64,000 nt of DNA from Chrysomallon squamiferum (Eukaryota > Mollusca > Gastropoda > Neomphalida > Peltospiridae). Under the pieces are notes generated by a model. It was not told the DNA's origin. It worked only from the letters and a program-made list of their open reading frames with translations, and did no database searches. The position numbers were made by a program, and so were the translations under genes. This document shows, one piece after another, positions 1 through 13,400 of this stretch; position 1 is the stretch's first letter, and every line of letters starts with the position of its first letter. The stretch is taken from the NCBI GenBank assembly GCA_012295275.1, contig CM022671.1, forward strand, positions 3,523,565 through 3,587,564. Direction: 5' to 3'.

Positions 1-524
1 CTGGTTATAAGTGTTCAGTTAAAGAGAGGATGCTGTATTCCAGCTGTAAAGCACCATTAACCTCAGCAATAGAACAAGAGTTAGGAATAGAAATTGCAAA
101 AAAGGTACAATTTGATTTTCCAAAAATTATTATTATTTTATTAGTATTATTGTTTTTATTATCGATTAGTCTCCACAATATTTTATCTTTCTGCACCCGT
201 CATTCTCTTAATAATTTTTAATCACTTTTATAAAGATCTTTATTTCTATGCCTTTCTTTCAAATAAGAATATTTTTTTCTGCAATTAAAAATATATTGAT
301 TTACCTAATAAAAGTATCAGTCTGGTGTAGATAAATTCTGGTATTTATTACTTTATTTACAGATTGAAATAGATGATGGTAAAGAATTAACAGAAAAATT
401 TCTAGATGAAGAAATTCACCCAAGAAAAAACGTTGCTCGTCAAGCGTTTGCTAAACCTAAAGGACCTTCTAACCGAGGTCCACGCAGGATACACAAAGGA
501 GGACAGGAAACAGATCATTCTTAA
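1..524 (+). CDS. twf: Twinfilin, C-terminal part (last two coding exons; gene continues left of window)
   Basis: Exons are <1..104 and 363..524 (stop TAA), joined in phase 0 across a GTACAA donor and a TTTACAG acceptor. Reading frame starts at base 3. The product reads [16 protein letters not shown], then EIAKK | [20 protein letters not shown], then FAKPKGP and an R/K-rich end. This is the end of the second ADF-homology domain plus the basic tail of twinfilin. In the family, twinfilin sequesters ADP-actin monomers and binds filament ends, and its tail (FAKPKGP followed by basic residues) binds capping protein and phosphoinositides. It is cytoplasmic. The tail residues expected for capping-protein binding are present and there are no breaks. 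Only about the last 88 residues are in the window, so nothing can be said about the first ADF-H domain or the promoter. The family call is secure; which paralogue it is cannot be judged. Confidence 0.94.
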
Positions 525-697
525 AAAGAATATTCTGCTATTTTTGTTTATTTTTAGCTGCTGATATTGAAGTCAGAACAATTTGCAATATAGAAAAATG
601 TACAGCCCTTGTTTTATGAGAGACAGATTTGGAAAATGTGATATATTTTGTGTAGAATGATATTTTAAAGTATATTTATAATAGATAAAAGTATTTT

Positions 698-703
698 AAT
701 AAA
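698..703 (+). promoter_or_regulatory. Candidate polyadenylation signal of twinfilin
   Basis: AATAAA lies 174 bases after the twinfilin stop and is followed by a T-rich stretch (about 719-728). Position and context fit a short 3' UTR. AATAAA is frequent by chance in DNA this AT-rich, so this is only a candidate. Confidence 0.45.
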
Positions 704-1942
704 TCTGGTTTCCAAAGCTTTTTTTTTTATTATTTTGCTTCAGATTCATTTTTAAACCTTTTTTGATTATTATTTTCATAAAAGAAAAATAAATGCTTTT
801 TTTTTTTAAATATTTAATTTCCATCTAATTACTTTTGTTATGAATTTAGTTGCTCAAGATATAACTTCTTTATCGTTTTTAATAAAATTTGTTAAAATAT
901 ATTTTTTATTATTAATATCCTCAGTGTTCATTAATAAATGGAAATCTTTTTATGATGAGTAAACATTGGTATGTTAGATGTGCAAAGAATAATCATTTCT
1001 GTTTCCTGCCTTAATACATCTCAGATTTAATACTGATGACATTCTTTCATCTCGGGTTTCTTATTTTCTGGGGTGTTACTGAAGTTTTTTTTAAAGATTT
1101 TGGAATCCCATGATCTACACATTTAATTATCTTTATTTTAGGTGAAATAAATCAAAATGAAAGAAAAAACAAAGAAAAAATAAAAATAAAAATTTTGAAA
1201 CAGTGTATGAGGTTACAAAATGAAATAACTGTAATTTTTCCTAAACTTAATTTGTTTATTGATTGAAAAAAATACATATTGGTTGATTTTATATCCATTA
1301 CAGTCAGTATTACTAATTAGTGAACAAGTTTTAAAAATAAAATGATACTTTCCTGTACATCTACTTTTAAAATTATTCCTTAATTACAAATATCTGTCAT
1401 TTTGAGTTAAAGTTTCTTTTTATGTTAATCAGCATCAGTTTCATTTGATTTCTACACTGACCAGAAATATCTTGTCCTGAATTTTAAAATTATTTTATTG
1501 TAACCTTTCTAGATGAGTATTAATTACGTAAAAAGAAAAGAGAGAAAAAAGAAATGTATATGACACTTAAACACAGTAAATGAAGCTAAACCATACAGTT
1601 CAATATTCTCTGTAGAAATTTCATGGCTGACATAGCCATCATTATGTTACCAGTTTAAGTAAATAATTTTTTGTATTCAGGATTGACATGCTCTATTTTT
1701 TCTTCCTCATTCAAGTCATAAATATGTGATGAGACCTCTGAAAGGTTAATACCAGACTCTTCTGCATCAACACATTCTTATTTCAAACAGCATTCTATCC
1801 CACACAATCATTTTTACAGTTAACTGAATCATTGCAATCCCTTCCGTCCAATGAATTATGGAATCATACTGAATAAGGTGATAAAAACTTGATCAACTTG
1901 TTAATTTCTTCTTTTTTAAAAGTTCAAATTGTGTTGGTATGC

Positions 1943-1977
<35 letters not shown>

Positions 1978-4900
1978 TTATTATTATTATTATTATTATT
2001 ATTATGAATATTTTAATATACATAAAGCATACTAATTCAACTATTTTAAGTGCCTATTCTTTTTAGCATACCAGATGATTTATATAAACACTGTCAAGAA
2101 CACAACAGGAGATTATCTTTCTGTCTAGTCCCAGAATTCAACTTTTGTGTTAAATCATTATTTGAAACTTAGGTTTATCATTTCTTGTCCTACCTAATTA
2201 TATGATTGAATAATTAATATGTTTTTCAGTTACTAATCTGGCTCAATTTTTATGTGCATTTTTTGTTATTTTAATTTTTTTTCAGTTACACTACTTTATG
2301 AGTTAATTCCATATATTTCTTAGAAAACTGTTCAGGTCTGCTTATTATGGGCACAATCTCTGCCTTTGTCAGAGTTCTGTATTTTATTTATTTTTTAAAT
2401 TAAATATTTTATATTGGTTATTTGTCTTTGCCCATAACAGGTAAAAATAAGGAATCAAAACAATTTTTATGTATTAAAACAAAATCATTTGGCCACAGTT
2501 TGTAAGACAGATCATGAAAACATGAAAGAAGATATATTTTATTTATATTATTTAAAAATTCATTAGCTGTAAGTAAACTGTTCTTTATTAAAACAAATTA
2601 AGAAATATAAAATGAGAAATATGTTCTACTAATGCATTTTTGATTTTTGTTTTTTTAATTGTTCAGATTCAAGTAAATATTTTTTTTTTTTTATAAAACT
2701 AGGCCTTTTTAAAAAATAAATTTATTTGTTAACTGAAAAAAATATTTTTCTTTCAAACTTTAATGTTTTTGTATGAAAATGTTGTTACATACTAACATTC
2801 CTAGCCTAACTAACCTCAGTACATTTTGTCGTATACCTATTTATGATGGTGAAGGTGGAGATACAAGTTGTGACAAAAAAGGAACAAATTATTTTTATAC
2901 AGTTGACAGTTTTTGTACTGATGTTCCACAAAATATATTCAAGTGAATAAAATCCTTAATAAAAGTATTAATTGAAAGTCATATCAATACACTGCACATA
3001 AATGGATAGAGATAAAAATAATTTTATCATTTTTGTCACATTCGTGTAAAACTTCAAGTACTTAAGTTCACTGTTAAAATAAGATTGTGATTTATAATTT
3101 AAATTCATTTTGTTGAAATGTTTATGTTGTGTAGTAAATAGCATATGTTGAAAGTGGTTTGGTTAATACTAGTTTACAATGATTGTGAAGATAGTTTGTA
3201 TAGTTTTTATTTTGGTGAGGTCTATATTGGTGATGGTAAAGATATTTGTGAAATAGTAGTAAAAAAAACATTTGGATAAACACCTATTTTGCAACCATTC
3301 ACAGAAATAGTATGTTTTGGCAACATTAAACACCAGTTTGCTGATATTATTTAATAATGTTTCAATAACTTTAATTTAAAGAGTATATTTTGAAAATAAT
3401 ATACTTCACCAATGATCAGGATTTTTGATCTAGACTACTGTGATGGTAAAAATGTTTTTATAGTAAACATTTGCATAGAGAGACGTCAAGGATAAAATAA
3501 GCATTTGTTTATTATGATAATATATCAGTTTATTAATATTGTGTAAACATTTGTTTACTATCATAATATTTTGCTAAACATGAATTTAGAGTTTTGAATT
3601 ATAAAATACTTAATAATAAATTTGTTCAAATTTTAAGAATGATAATCATGACAATGTCTAGACAAATATAATTACTTGTGGTAAGACAGTATTGAATAAA
3701 ATAGTCCACATGACAGATTTATCTATATGTGGTTATTTTATTTTGATATTTCCTTAGTAATGAAACGTTTCATGCAGAAATAACCCATCACTATTTAATT
3801 ATCCATTATTAGCTCACAACATAAGATATTCACCATTGTTTGAAATTTTTGGATTTAATATTAGCTACATAAGCTCTAATTTCAGATAACTTTTCAATTT
3901 ACACTAAAAAACCTGGGATAGTTTTATATTTTGGCATTTACTAACACGTTTATATTTTCTACAGAATAATTTTTTTTTTACTTTGTGAACTTTGTTGACG
4001 ATTAAACTAGTTTAACTTGATAATCTAAATGAAAACTTAAAGTACTATTACTAAGTATTTATGAAATACGCTGAAATAATCTGATCATTGAAAAACAAAT
4101 ATAATATTTGTATGATTTCCTGAATGTTATACAGGGTTTTTGTATGTGTGTCTGTGTGTATGGTGGATATTGTAAATACTTCAAAACAATAACATATTAA
4201 GCCTGAGGCAAGCCTCTAATTATTAAATGTTTAATGAATCTAAAACATTTGATATTAAAGATTATTACGTTGTCACATACATGGTAACAATTATTAACAG
4301 TTTATCATATAATTTTTGTATAATGATGATGTGAAATAGAAAACTTAAAGATGCACATGAGCTACTTTAATCAATTAGCACAAAATAATTTGTTCAGCCT
4401 TTCACATATACACTGTGAAGCATTGGTTGGGATATAAAATATCTCACAGAAATAAGTCTGTGAGTGTCAACATATTAACCAATGGATGATGTACATTTGC
4501 CTACATTTATTAATCATGAAAAAGTAAAATGATAAATAATAAAAACAAGTAAATTTTAAATATATATATATATATATATAAAATAAAGCAAGAGAGAGAA
4601 AAGAAACCTTTAATAATAATATTTTTGACTGTTTTCTTAGAAATGTTTGTAAATGTCTGGTATCTGATAAAAGTGTATCCATATAGATATAATAAATAGC
4701 CTAAATACATTTTGTACAATTAATATTGTTACTGGAGACCATTGGTAAATGTAAAGTATGACAGTACACATTAATGATCAAGTTAAATAAACTACAGTAT
4801 AAATACTTCCAGTGTTGATAACTTTGTCATTTTAATTTTATTTCATTTTATTTCATTTCATTTATTAATTTTTTTTTTTTTTTTTTAATGTTTGTTTGTT

Positions 4901-5598
4901 TCTTCGAAACATGTCACTTTATGAGCAGAAAAACAAAGAAAAATGACAACAGTATTAGTGTTGTACTTTATTATTAACAAAGAATGGTCTGTAGTAACAA
5001 TGTCTTGAAACATATGTATCAGGCTTTATAAGTTCTATAACGGGCAGACAAACAAGTATTTTTCACAATTTTTGCAGATGAAATGTCAGAAATAAAGTAC
5101 TTAAAAGTAAAGGTTAATCTCTTACTGGCATTGAACACTAAATTTTTCAGGTTGGAGAAATCTATGTTAATACATGTAGTAGGATTGTTTTGCCTTGCTG
5201 TTTTTGTTTTGCTTTCAAAGCTAAGATAAAATATTAAAAACCATAACATGATGTTATACTGTATATAAGTTACATCAGTATTTGTTGATTAAGTTTTAAT
5301 ATATTTCAGAATAAACATTTTGAAATGATTTGTTTTGGGGTTTTTTTTCTAAATTAATTATTATGGGCTGTTTTAATACGCTTGTATTCATTGAAAATAA
5401 GCCTATAATAAAACAGACAGAAAGTACAGGCTACAAAGGGAAATAACCCTGTGTATAAGTAAAGTAGTTTTCTTTTTATTATTTGAATCATTAACAATCT
5501 GATTTAGCTTCATTTTATTTTGTAACATTGTATTTTACAATAACAGTAAAAATAATAATAATATTGTCATTATTTATGTTATTTATTTTTTAAATATC

Positions 5599-5658
<60 letters not shown>

Positions 5659-5660
5659 CT
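704..5660. other. Intergenic DNA between twinfilin and DENND6, left part
   Basis: I see no coding exon with splice sites and no RNA gene on either strand. The stretch holds AT-rich unique sequence and simple repeats: (ATT)n at about 1948-2005, a TA run at about 4561-4580, a T run at about 4870-4887 and (ATT)n at about 5601-5658. The motif AAAGGGAAATAACCC near 5436 resembles a short motif common in mollusc DNA. Possible ORFs here are short, low-complexity and lack family resemblance. Confidence 0.6.
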
Positions 5661-6010
5661 AAAAGATGTATTTGGGACATTCATAGCTTCACCCAGAATT
5701 CATTTTTCAAGAACATGTTCTGTATTATCCACTCTTCAAGCAGGTGTATCATCACTCACCAGGTGATTGATTCACTGCCACTGCATTCAAGGTACAGAGT
5801 GGCTTTTCAAGGAGCCTTGGAAATGGTAAGGAATAATCAAGGGCTGCCTGTCCTGCCAAATGTGAGTGTCCCATTCTAATATTTAAACACCTCAACATTC
5901 ATAAACGAGTTTAAAATTTTGGGTCATGAAGTACAGAGAACCCCCATCCCAACACCTCGAACTGACGTCGCTTCTCCGACGTTGGAGCGCGGACGTCACA
6001 GAAAGCACCT
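5661..6010 (+). promoter_or_regulatory. GC-richer patch with paired CRE-like sites, candidate DENND6 promoter or upstream exon
   Basis: Base composition shifts away from the AT-rich background, and several CpG dinucleotides cluster at 5940-6000. TGACGTC at 5963-5969 and GACGTCA at 5992-5998 form two CRE-like sites in opposite orientation, 29 bases apart. They lie about 690 bases upstream of the DENND6 start codon. CREB/ATF proteins bind TGACGTCA; each site here matches seven of the eight bases. An untranslated first exon or a decayed repeat would also explain the composition. No TATA box is evident. Confidence 0.3.
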
Positions 6011-6683
6011 TAGCCTGTCCGTGAAATAAAGTCTCCATCATGGAATTGTCTTTTTGTCTTCGAATCGTTTCCGTTTTAAATATTAATAATGTGACACTAC
6101 TCCAAAACCTGTATACGTCCATATTTTTGTCATAACTTGATCACTATTCATCGTTGTGAATGCTTGGTAGTATAGTTTGACTGTATTTACAACAGCCTTT
6201 GCTAAAAAAATTAAATTGACGAACTCGAAATTTTTTTTCTTCGAAATTTAACGAAAAAAACTATTACATTATTTTTAAGAAATACTGCAAATAATAACAA
6301 CAACAACAACAAAACAACAAATTTAAATAAAACAATAATAATAATAAACTACAAAACAACAAAAACAACTACTACTTAACGAAATGTAAAGCATAGAGAC
6401 ATGATTATGCTGTTATTAAATTCTTAATTTTCTAGGGACAAAACAACAACAACAAAAAAATATTAAATTAATTACTAATTAGTTATATACATAATTTTTT
6501 ACTTTCATAATAAAGTTTTTGGCTATTTTATTTAAATACATATATTTTTAAAATGTTCGTTCTCTCATAAAAACAAATAAACAACAGAAGAAAGAATAAT
6601 AAAATATTTAAAATTAAAACACGTCAGTGGCTGCGGTGTCGTTTAAATTAGGGAGGAAAAAAGGAAGCAAAAGAAGAATCAAC

Positions 6684-7408
6684 ATGGAGGAGGAATCGAC
6701 AGATGAATCGGGAATTCTGAACAAAAATTCGGAAGATGGAATGCACAATTCCTTGCTACCTTGGGACTTATTTTCAAACTGGTTACATTGTGCCTGTGTT
6801 GTCACATTTGATCTTGAGCTCGGTCAAGCGATGGAGGTAAATGATATATTTTATGTATTGTTTAAAACAAAGTTAGTAACGAATGTAAATCTACTAAATG
6901 TTTAGATTAGTCGATCTCCGAATTACTGCAATCAGTCACCGAAATCGTATCAAAAAAATAAAATAAATACAAAATAAAAAATTAAAATAAAAAATGTATT
7001 AAAAGTAGTCATTAATTGTTTAGATCTGCGATACTGCCAGTATTTTTGAAGATAGAAAATCGAATAGATAGCAGAATTATTCAGTAGGTAGAATACACAC
7101 TACACAGCACAGATTCTTTAATTTTACGTTTTCGGCTTAATCACAGTGACATACAAATCTGAAGCTTTGGTATAAAAATGAATAATTATTGTAATTTTTT
7201 AAATAAAAGTTGAAAATTCTTTAAAAAGTTTATATTGTACAAAACTATATTTTGAATATACATTAACAACCATCAATTTTTTGTTTTATGACAATGTTAT
7301 TATTTTTATTAATATTATTATAAATCATAATGGTGATCAGATATTCACTTTTTAATATGCCATTAGTTTCAATTTCAAATCTATACAGGATTTTGCAGTA
7401 TGTATGTA

Positions 7409-7449
<41 letters not shown>

Positions 7450-10400
7450 TACTTTTCATTTAACACATACCATTATTTGTTTTCAGCTAATATATCCTAG
7501 CCATGTTAAACTTACAGAAAAAGAGGTATGTGTGAGTGTAGATATAGATAGACTGATAGATAGAACCCTGTAATACTTAATGAATATATTTTCATTTCTT
7601 TTTAAAAATGTAATATTTATTTATTTATTTATTTATTTATTTATTAGTTATTATTATTATTATTATTATTATTTTATTATACTTTTATATAAAAAACATT
7701 TTTTAAGTTTGCTACATATAAAAATTTTGTGTACATTTATCAGATTTGTTTTACTTCTGTGAATGTTAATTTTTAACTATGCATCATAATTAAAGTTTAT
7801 AATACTTCTAAATGACAGTGATTAAGTCTTAAAATGAGATTTTGATGTCAGATTATTATTTTTAGTGTTTTGTATATGCACACTCTCAGGTTTCAGATAT
7901 AGACTGAAGAATATTAGGAACACTGTTTACTTTTAACTTAATTTTAACTGAAGCATTACAGTGTCAGAGTTGTATTGTAAACTGTTGACTTTAAGATCAG
8001 GTACATAATTAGATTAAGTACATAATTAGGTTAAGAATTTGATTGTTTTTAAGCAACAGATTAATCATATTTGTAGCTTCTGTTGAGTCATTACTGATAT
8101 ACTGTAATTATATGTTTTTAAAGTTTATTTAATTTTTGTTTTAATATTTTTATAATTAGCATCAAGTAATTTTAGCATTAGATTTAATGGCAAATAACCT
8201 GATCAAGGCTAAATTTGATAGTTTGTGCTTGTTGACATTGTCTGGTTTCCAGTACTTTCAAATACACAATCACTTTCATAAGACTTATTATTTTTTTCAG
8301 AAAACAAACATTTGTTACTTGTCTTTTCCAGATTCAAATTCAGGTAAGTTTAAAAACATTTCAGGTGATTTCTGAAGTAAACAAGTATGTTTTTGATTAA
8401 CATTATTAGTTTTATATTAAGTATTATTATAACCTGTGTTCAAAAAATTATTTATTTACATTTTTGAATTGTTTCTTATAAATATTCCACAAAATATATT
8501 TCAATCTGTTATTTATAATATTTTATGATGAAATACTTTATTTTAAAAAGCATATTAAAAGAATACAAATGACTGCAATAAGAAATGTGTTTACATTATA
8601 TTTTTCAGGATGTATGGGTGATACACACTTTCATTTTAGAATTCGCCAATGTCCTGGTCGCAGACAAACAATTCCTGCTCATTTCCAGTACAATCGAGAC
8701 TGCCCAGTGTCTCTCCAGGTAGACTTAACTCAACTCATTTGCCATTTTTCTTTGTAAATACAGTCCAATGAAATAAAAATGAAATCACAAAAACTACATT
8801 TTGTTTCACTGATACAGTAAGACGTGTTCACAACAATAATCACTGTACAGTACGTTTTGAGATGAGAAGATCAGTGAGTGAATTGAATATTTGAAAACGG
8901 GTTCAAGTTGATGTCTTATGGAATTAGATAATCATAAAGTGATTACAATTTCTTTTTAAGTCAGTAATTTAACAAACTGATACAGAAGCTGGTACAGTGT
9001 TAAGATTTCTTTTGTGATTGTTATCTTAAAATGTTTGTCTTGATGTAACTGTGTTTGTTGTTACAGCTAATATCACAGGTGATAAATATATTTTTTATTT
9101 TTACAGACTGACAATGCTCATTACTATGGATTTGTATATTTTCGTCAAACCAAAGATCGGTCAATACGTAGAGGATATTTTCAGAAGGTTTGTATTTTAT
9201 TTCAAGTGTGTAAGTTATTTTCAGTGTCTGAAAAATATTTGGTTGGTAAATATTCATTTACTAACTGTATGACTGTGTTCAACCCAATTAACTTTGCAGA
9301 CAAATTTTTCAATACAAAGTATATAGCATGCAGGAATCACTTCAAGAGTGAAAGGTTTTCTTTCTAGCAGGTTCTCTATTTTTTTTCTATGCTTCCAGTT
9401 CTTTGTGGACATAGTTTATTAATTTTTAACATTTTTTTTTTTGGCAGTTTTAAAGAATGTTTGCTTTCAAAAAGAACAAATTTCATTCAGTACTAATTTT
9501 AAAAATTCTTATAGTATGTTATTTTTCATTTATTTCAAACAGTAAATTCAGTGTGGAATAATATGAACTTTATATCATGTGATGAAATGATTAAAAAGTT
9601 TCAATCAGTATGTTTCAATAAGCATATTTTATATACACAAAGCTATACGTGTATGTTTTTGAACAGAGTGAATATTGTTGGTGTGGCTGCTATATACATT
9701 ATTTGAAATTGCACTTATCAAAAATCACTGTTATTATAAAAAATAAATGCACAATATATTATAAGTTTCACAATTTTGCTGCTTGTTTCTTTCTAAATGT
9801 GCAATATTTGATATTAATCAGCAGCTTGCAGCTTACATCCACAGTAAAAGGTGTTCTTTACTAGTGCTAGATGGACTGTCTATTATTCCAACTCTTGATT
9901 CATAACAGTTTTATGTCAAACCTGCATACCTGTTTCTGAGAATGTGTTTATAAGGGATCACAAGCAGTTAAGGAGATCATTCTCTATACCAAAATAAATG
10001 ATTAACATATTATAACCATTAATAACAAAATATGTTAAAATTTCATTATTTTAATCAATAATGAATATTTAACACCTATTGTTATTTATATTTTCACACC
10101 TGTTCTCACTTACCTGTGTTTACTGTTTCAGTCTGTGGTGCTGATTTCTCGCCTGCCTTTCATCTCACTCTTCACACAGCTAGTCAGTATTATTGCTCCT
10201 GAGTACTTCGACAATGGAGAACCTAGTCTTGAAGCTGGTGAGACTGACATTTATTAGTCCAAATAATTTAATCATTTCTGAAGTAAACAAACACATATAT
10301 ACAAACATCACATGATATGCATAGATGGATCATTCTGCAAAACTGTATATAAATCATACCTTATAGAGTATTAAAAGTGCCATAAAGACAAACAGTATTA

Positions 10401-13400
10401 ATTGTTTAATTAAAAAAGAATCACTATGCAAATATGGCTCTACATTTGTAGAACTGGTATATGTTGGTGAATGTCCATATATCTAATTTGTGAAGCACTC
10501 ACTGTTTTTTCATAAACATATAAATACACAAAATTTACAAATCATAGTTGATGTATTATAATATATTGTCTTTAATATTTTGTATTCTGTTTACATTTCT
10601 TCTTAGGGTTAGGTACTTAGAATTATATTATTATTAGAGAACTTTGTTTTTGAGATGTCCTGCTAATAAAGATAAATTACTTAATCACTGTGTCTATATT
10701 TCAGCCTGTCATGACATAGATCAGTGGCCACCCCCCATCCCAGGAGATACACTGAATCTACCCATAATGGGTACAGTATTACAGGTAATATACTGAATAT
10801 TCATTCCCATGTTGTGTTCATTACTGGAAACATTACAGATGGAAAATTATTACATTGTTTTTATTTTGTTGGGTTTCTTCTACCCCTTTCAAGTTGTTTT
10901 TACCAGCAAAATATAATTATTTCAGTGTACAGATATTTCAGATTTATCCTTTTAACTGTGAAGTTAAGTGTCTGTTATAAACCATTTGAATTTTCAGTCT
11001 CCAAAGTTGAAATATGTCTTCAAAGATTGTGCTTTACAAGTACAGAAATTTAGAAAACGGATGCATTGTCTTTTTTAATATAGCACTGAAGCTACCAAAC
11101 TATTTAACTGAAATATCACTGGCCTAATAAACATGAATATTTTTCAAAATCGTTCAACACCATCCAGTTTGTAAAATATCTAAAAAAAATTCCCAGTTTT
11201 TATTTTTTATCCTAAACATTAAGGAGTCAGTACAGTTTTGTTGTTTAATTTGTTTTTTTATTATTTGAATTTTTGTCTCTTTTTTAAGACACCATTTACT
11301 GCTTGGTTTGTTGTTTATGTTTATTTTCAGATTTAGTAAGTTTAGTCATTTGTATTATTTATCAGTTATTAAATCTTTGATTAAATTAAAATGTGAATTT
11401 ATTTATTTATTTATTTATAACTTATTAAGTGTTGCAGATCATCAGTAAAAATCTTTATTATTATTAAATCAGATTTTACATGAGATTAAAAAATTTTGAT
11501 TTAAACATTTAATTATTTCTTTCTGTCAATCCTTATTCTTGTAATTCTTTGGATTATCAATGAAATAATTAATGTATTTATTTATTTATTTATTTATTTA
11601 TTTATTATAACTGTATCTTTTAAGTGGTAAACATATATCATCTGCTAAAAATATTTACTTCCAGATAAAATAATTGCATTAAAATAATATATATATTTCT
11701 GTAATTTCCTTTTATTTCTGTGTTTCTTTGTTTATTGATTGATTGATTGACTGGATGATTGATTGATTGATTGATGGATTATTATTATTTGTTTTTTTGT
11801 GTACCTTTTTGTTTTTTGTTTTACCTGCTTGCTTTAATTACATTTGGTTTAAAACGTTTGTGTTTTTTCTGTTGCAGTTTTTGTTTATTTGTTATCATGT
11901 TTTAGGTTAGGGTTTCCTCTCGTACTGACAAACTACTGGGCTTCATTCAGCCCAAAACACAAAGACGGGTAAGATTATCTTGCTTGATAAACACAACCTC
12001 ATATCGGCCAGGATGCTCTGATTTTCATTTGTCTTCATTGAAAGTTCACTTGTGGTGCTGCAAATATATTTGACTGTATCAATTAATTTAATACTTTTCA
12101 AGAGCTTTTCATTTTTATTGATTTTTTAACTAACTTTCATTTTTGTTTTACATAATAATAAAATGGTATCCATGTTATTAACAAGCCTTTGGTACTACCA
12201 CAGAGATATATAATAAAAGGGGCACATATAATAAAATATATTACAGCAATTATTTCTTAGCATTCAGAATTTATCTTTCCCACAATTTTGCAGTTATATT
12301 TTTGTAAAGAAAATTTACTGAAGAACCTTACAATTTTAGGGTAATAATTTAATAAAATAAAATAAACAACAACAAAAAGAAAATATTTCTGACATTTAAA
12401 TAAGGAATTTTCACATAATTCTAACCCATTATTAGTATTACTAATAAAGGAGGTTAGGGTTCCAGATAGATGGAATGCAGTTTGCATGTTTTAAGTGTTT
12501 GATGTGTTTTCAGGACTGGCTTGACACTTTTTAATCATTTCTAAGTAACACATTAACTATAATTTTAATAATTCACAAGAGACAAAATAAAATAACATTA
12601 TTATTAGCAAACATTGGTTCCCTAATAATCTAGTAAAATTGCTTGAAAGCTTATGTAATGTTGTGATGCTATTAAATAGCACGTTATATATTAACTTCAG
12701 TTTACTTTATTATATTTCTGTATATGTTTAGTCAGGTGAAAAATGGACACATCTAATAATATAAGCATTTGAGATATTTAAATTGTTTATTATGCTTGCA
12801 ATGGTTCTGAAACACATGGTGATGGTAAAAACTGTCAAGAATACATTTATGTACATTTATTTGATAATAAATTATTTTTATTGCTTTTTATCTTGCTTTG
12901 TTGGATTGTATCAGCCTTAACAAACACTGTGGATATGAATACATGCCAAAAGCTTACATCTGTTACAAATCTTGTCATTTATTTGCTTACTTATGATGTA
13001 TACATATTAACATAGTTTGTAGTCTTATTGTAATGGATGTATTTATTCATTTCATTTCTAACTTTAATCTGAATTGAAAGGAACTTTTTAAAACTGATTA
13101 ATTTTTTTAAAAATAAATATTGTATTTTAACATTCTTTTTTGCTAATATTTTCTGACAGGCAAAAACATTTAAGTTTAAATTTTATCATGTGCAAAAAAT
13201 CTTTTATTTGTTATTGCTTAAAAGAGTTGTCTTTAATTATTATATAATTTTACCAGGAGAAGATGGTGTGGAGCAAATTACAGAACACACCACTAGATGG
13301 TTTACTGATATTATATGCATAATTTGAAATAGAGATTAACATCCTGGTATCTTAATAAACAAAACAAAAGAGAAATTCCACAATCAGCTGGATATAGACA

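Noticed and set aside
3480-3580. Inverted repeat around GTAAACATTTGTTTAC as a transposon end
   Set aside because: It is a short palindrome in AT-rich sequence with no partner terminus or target duplication.
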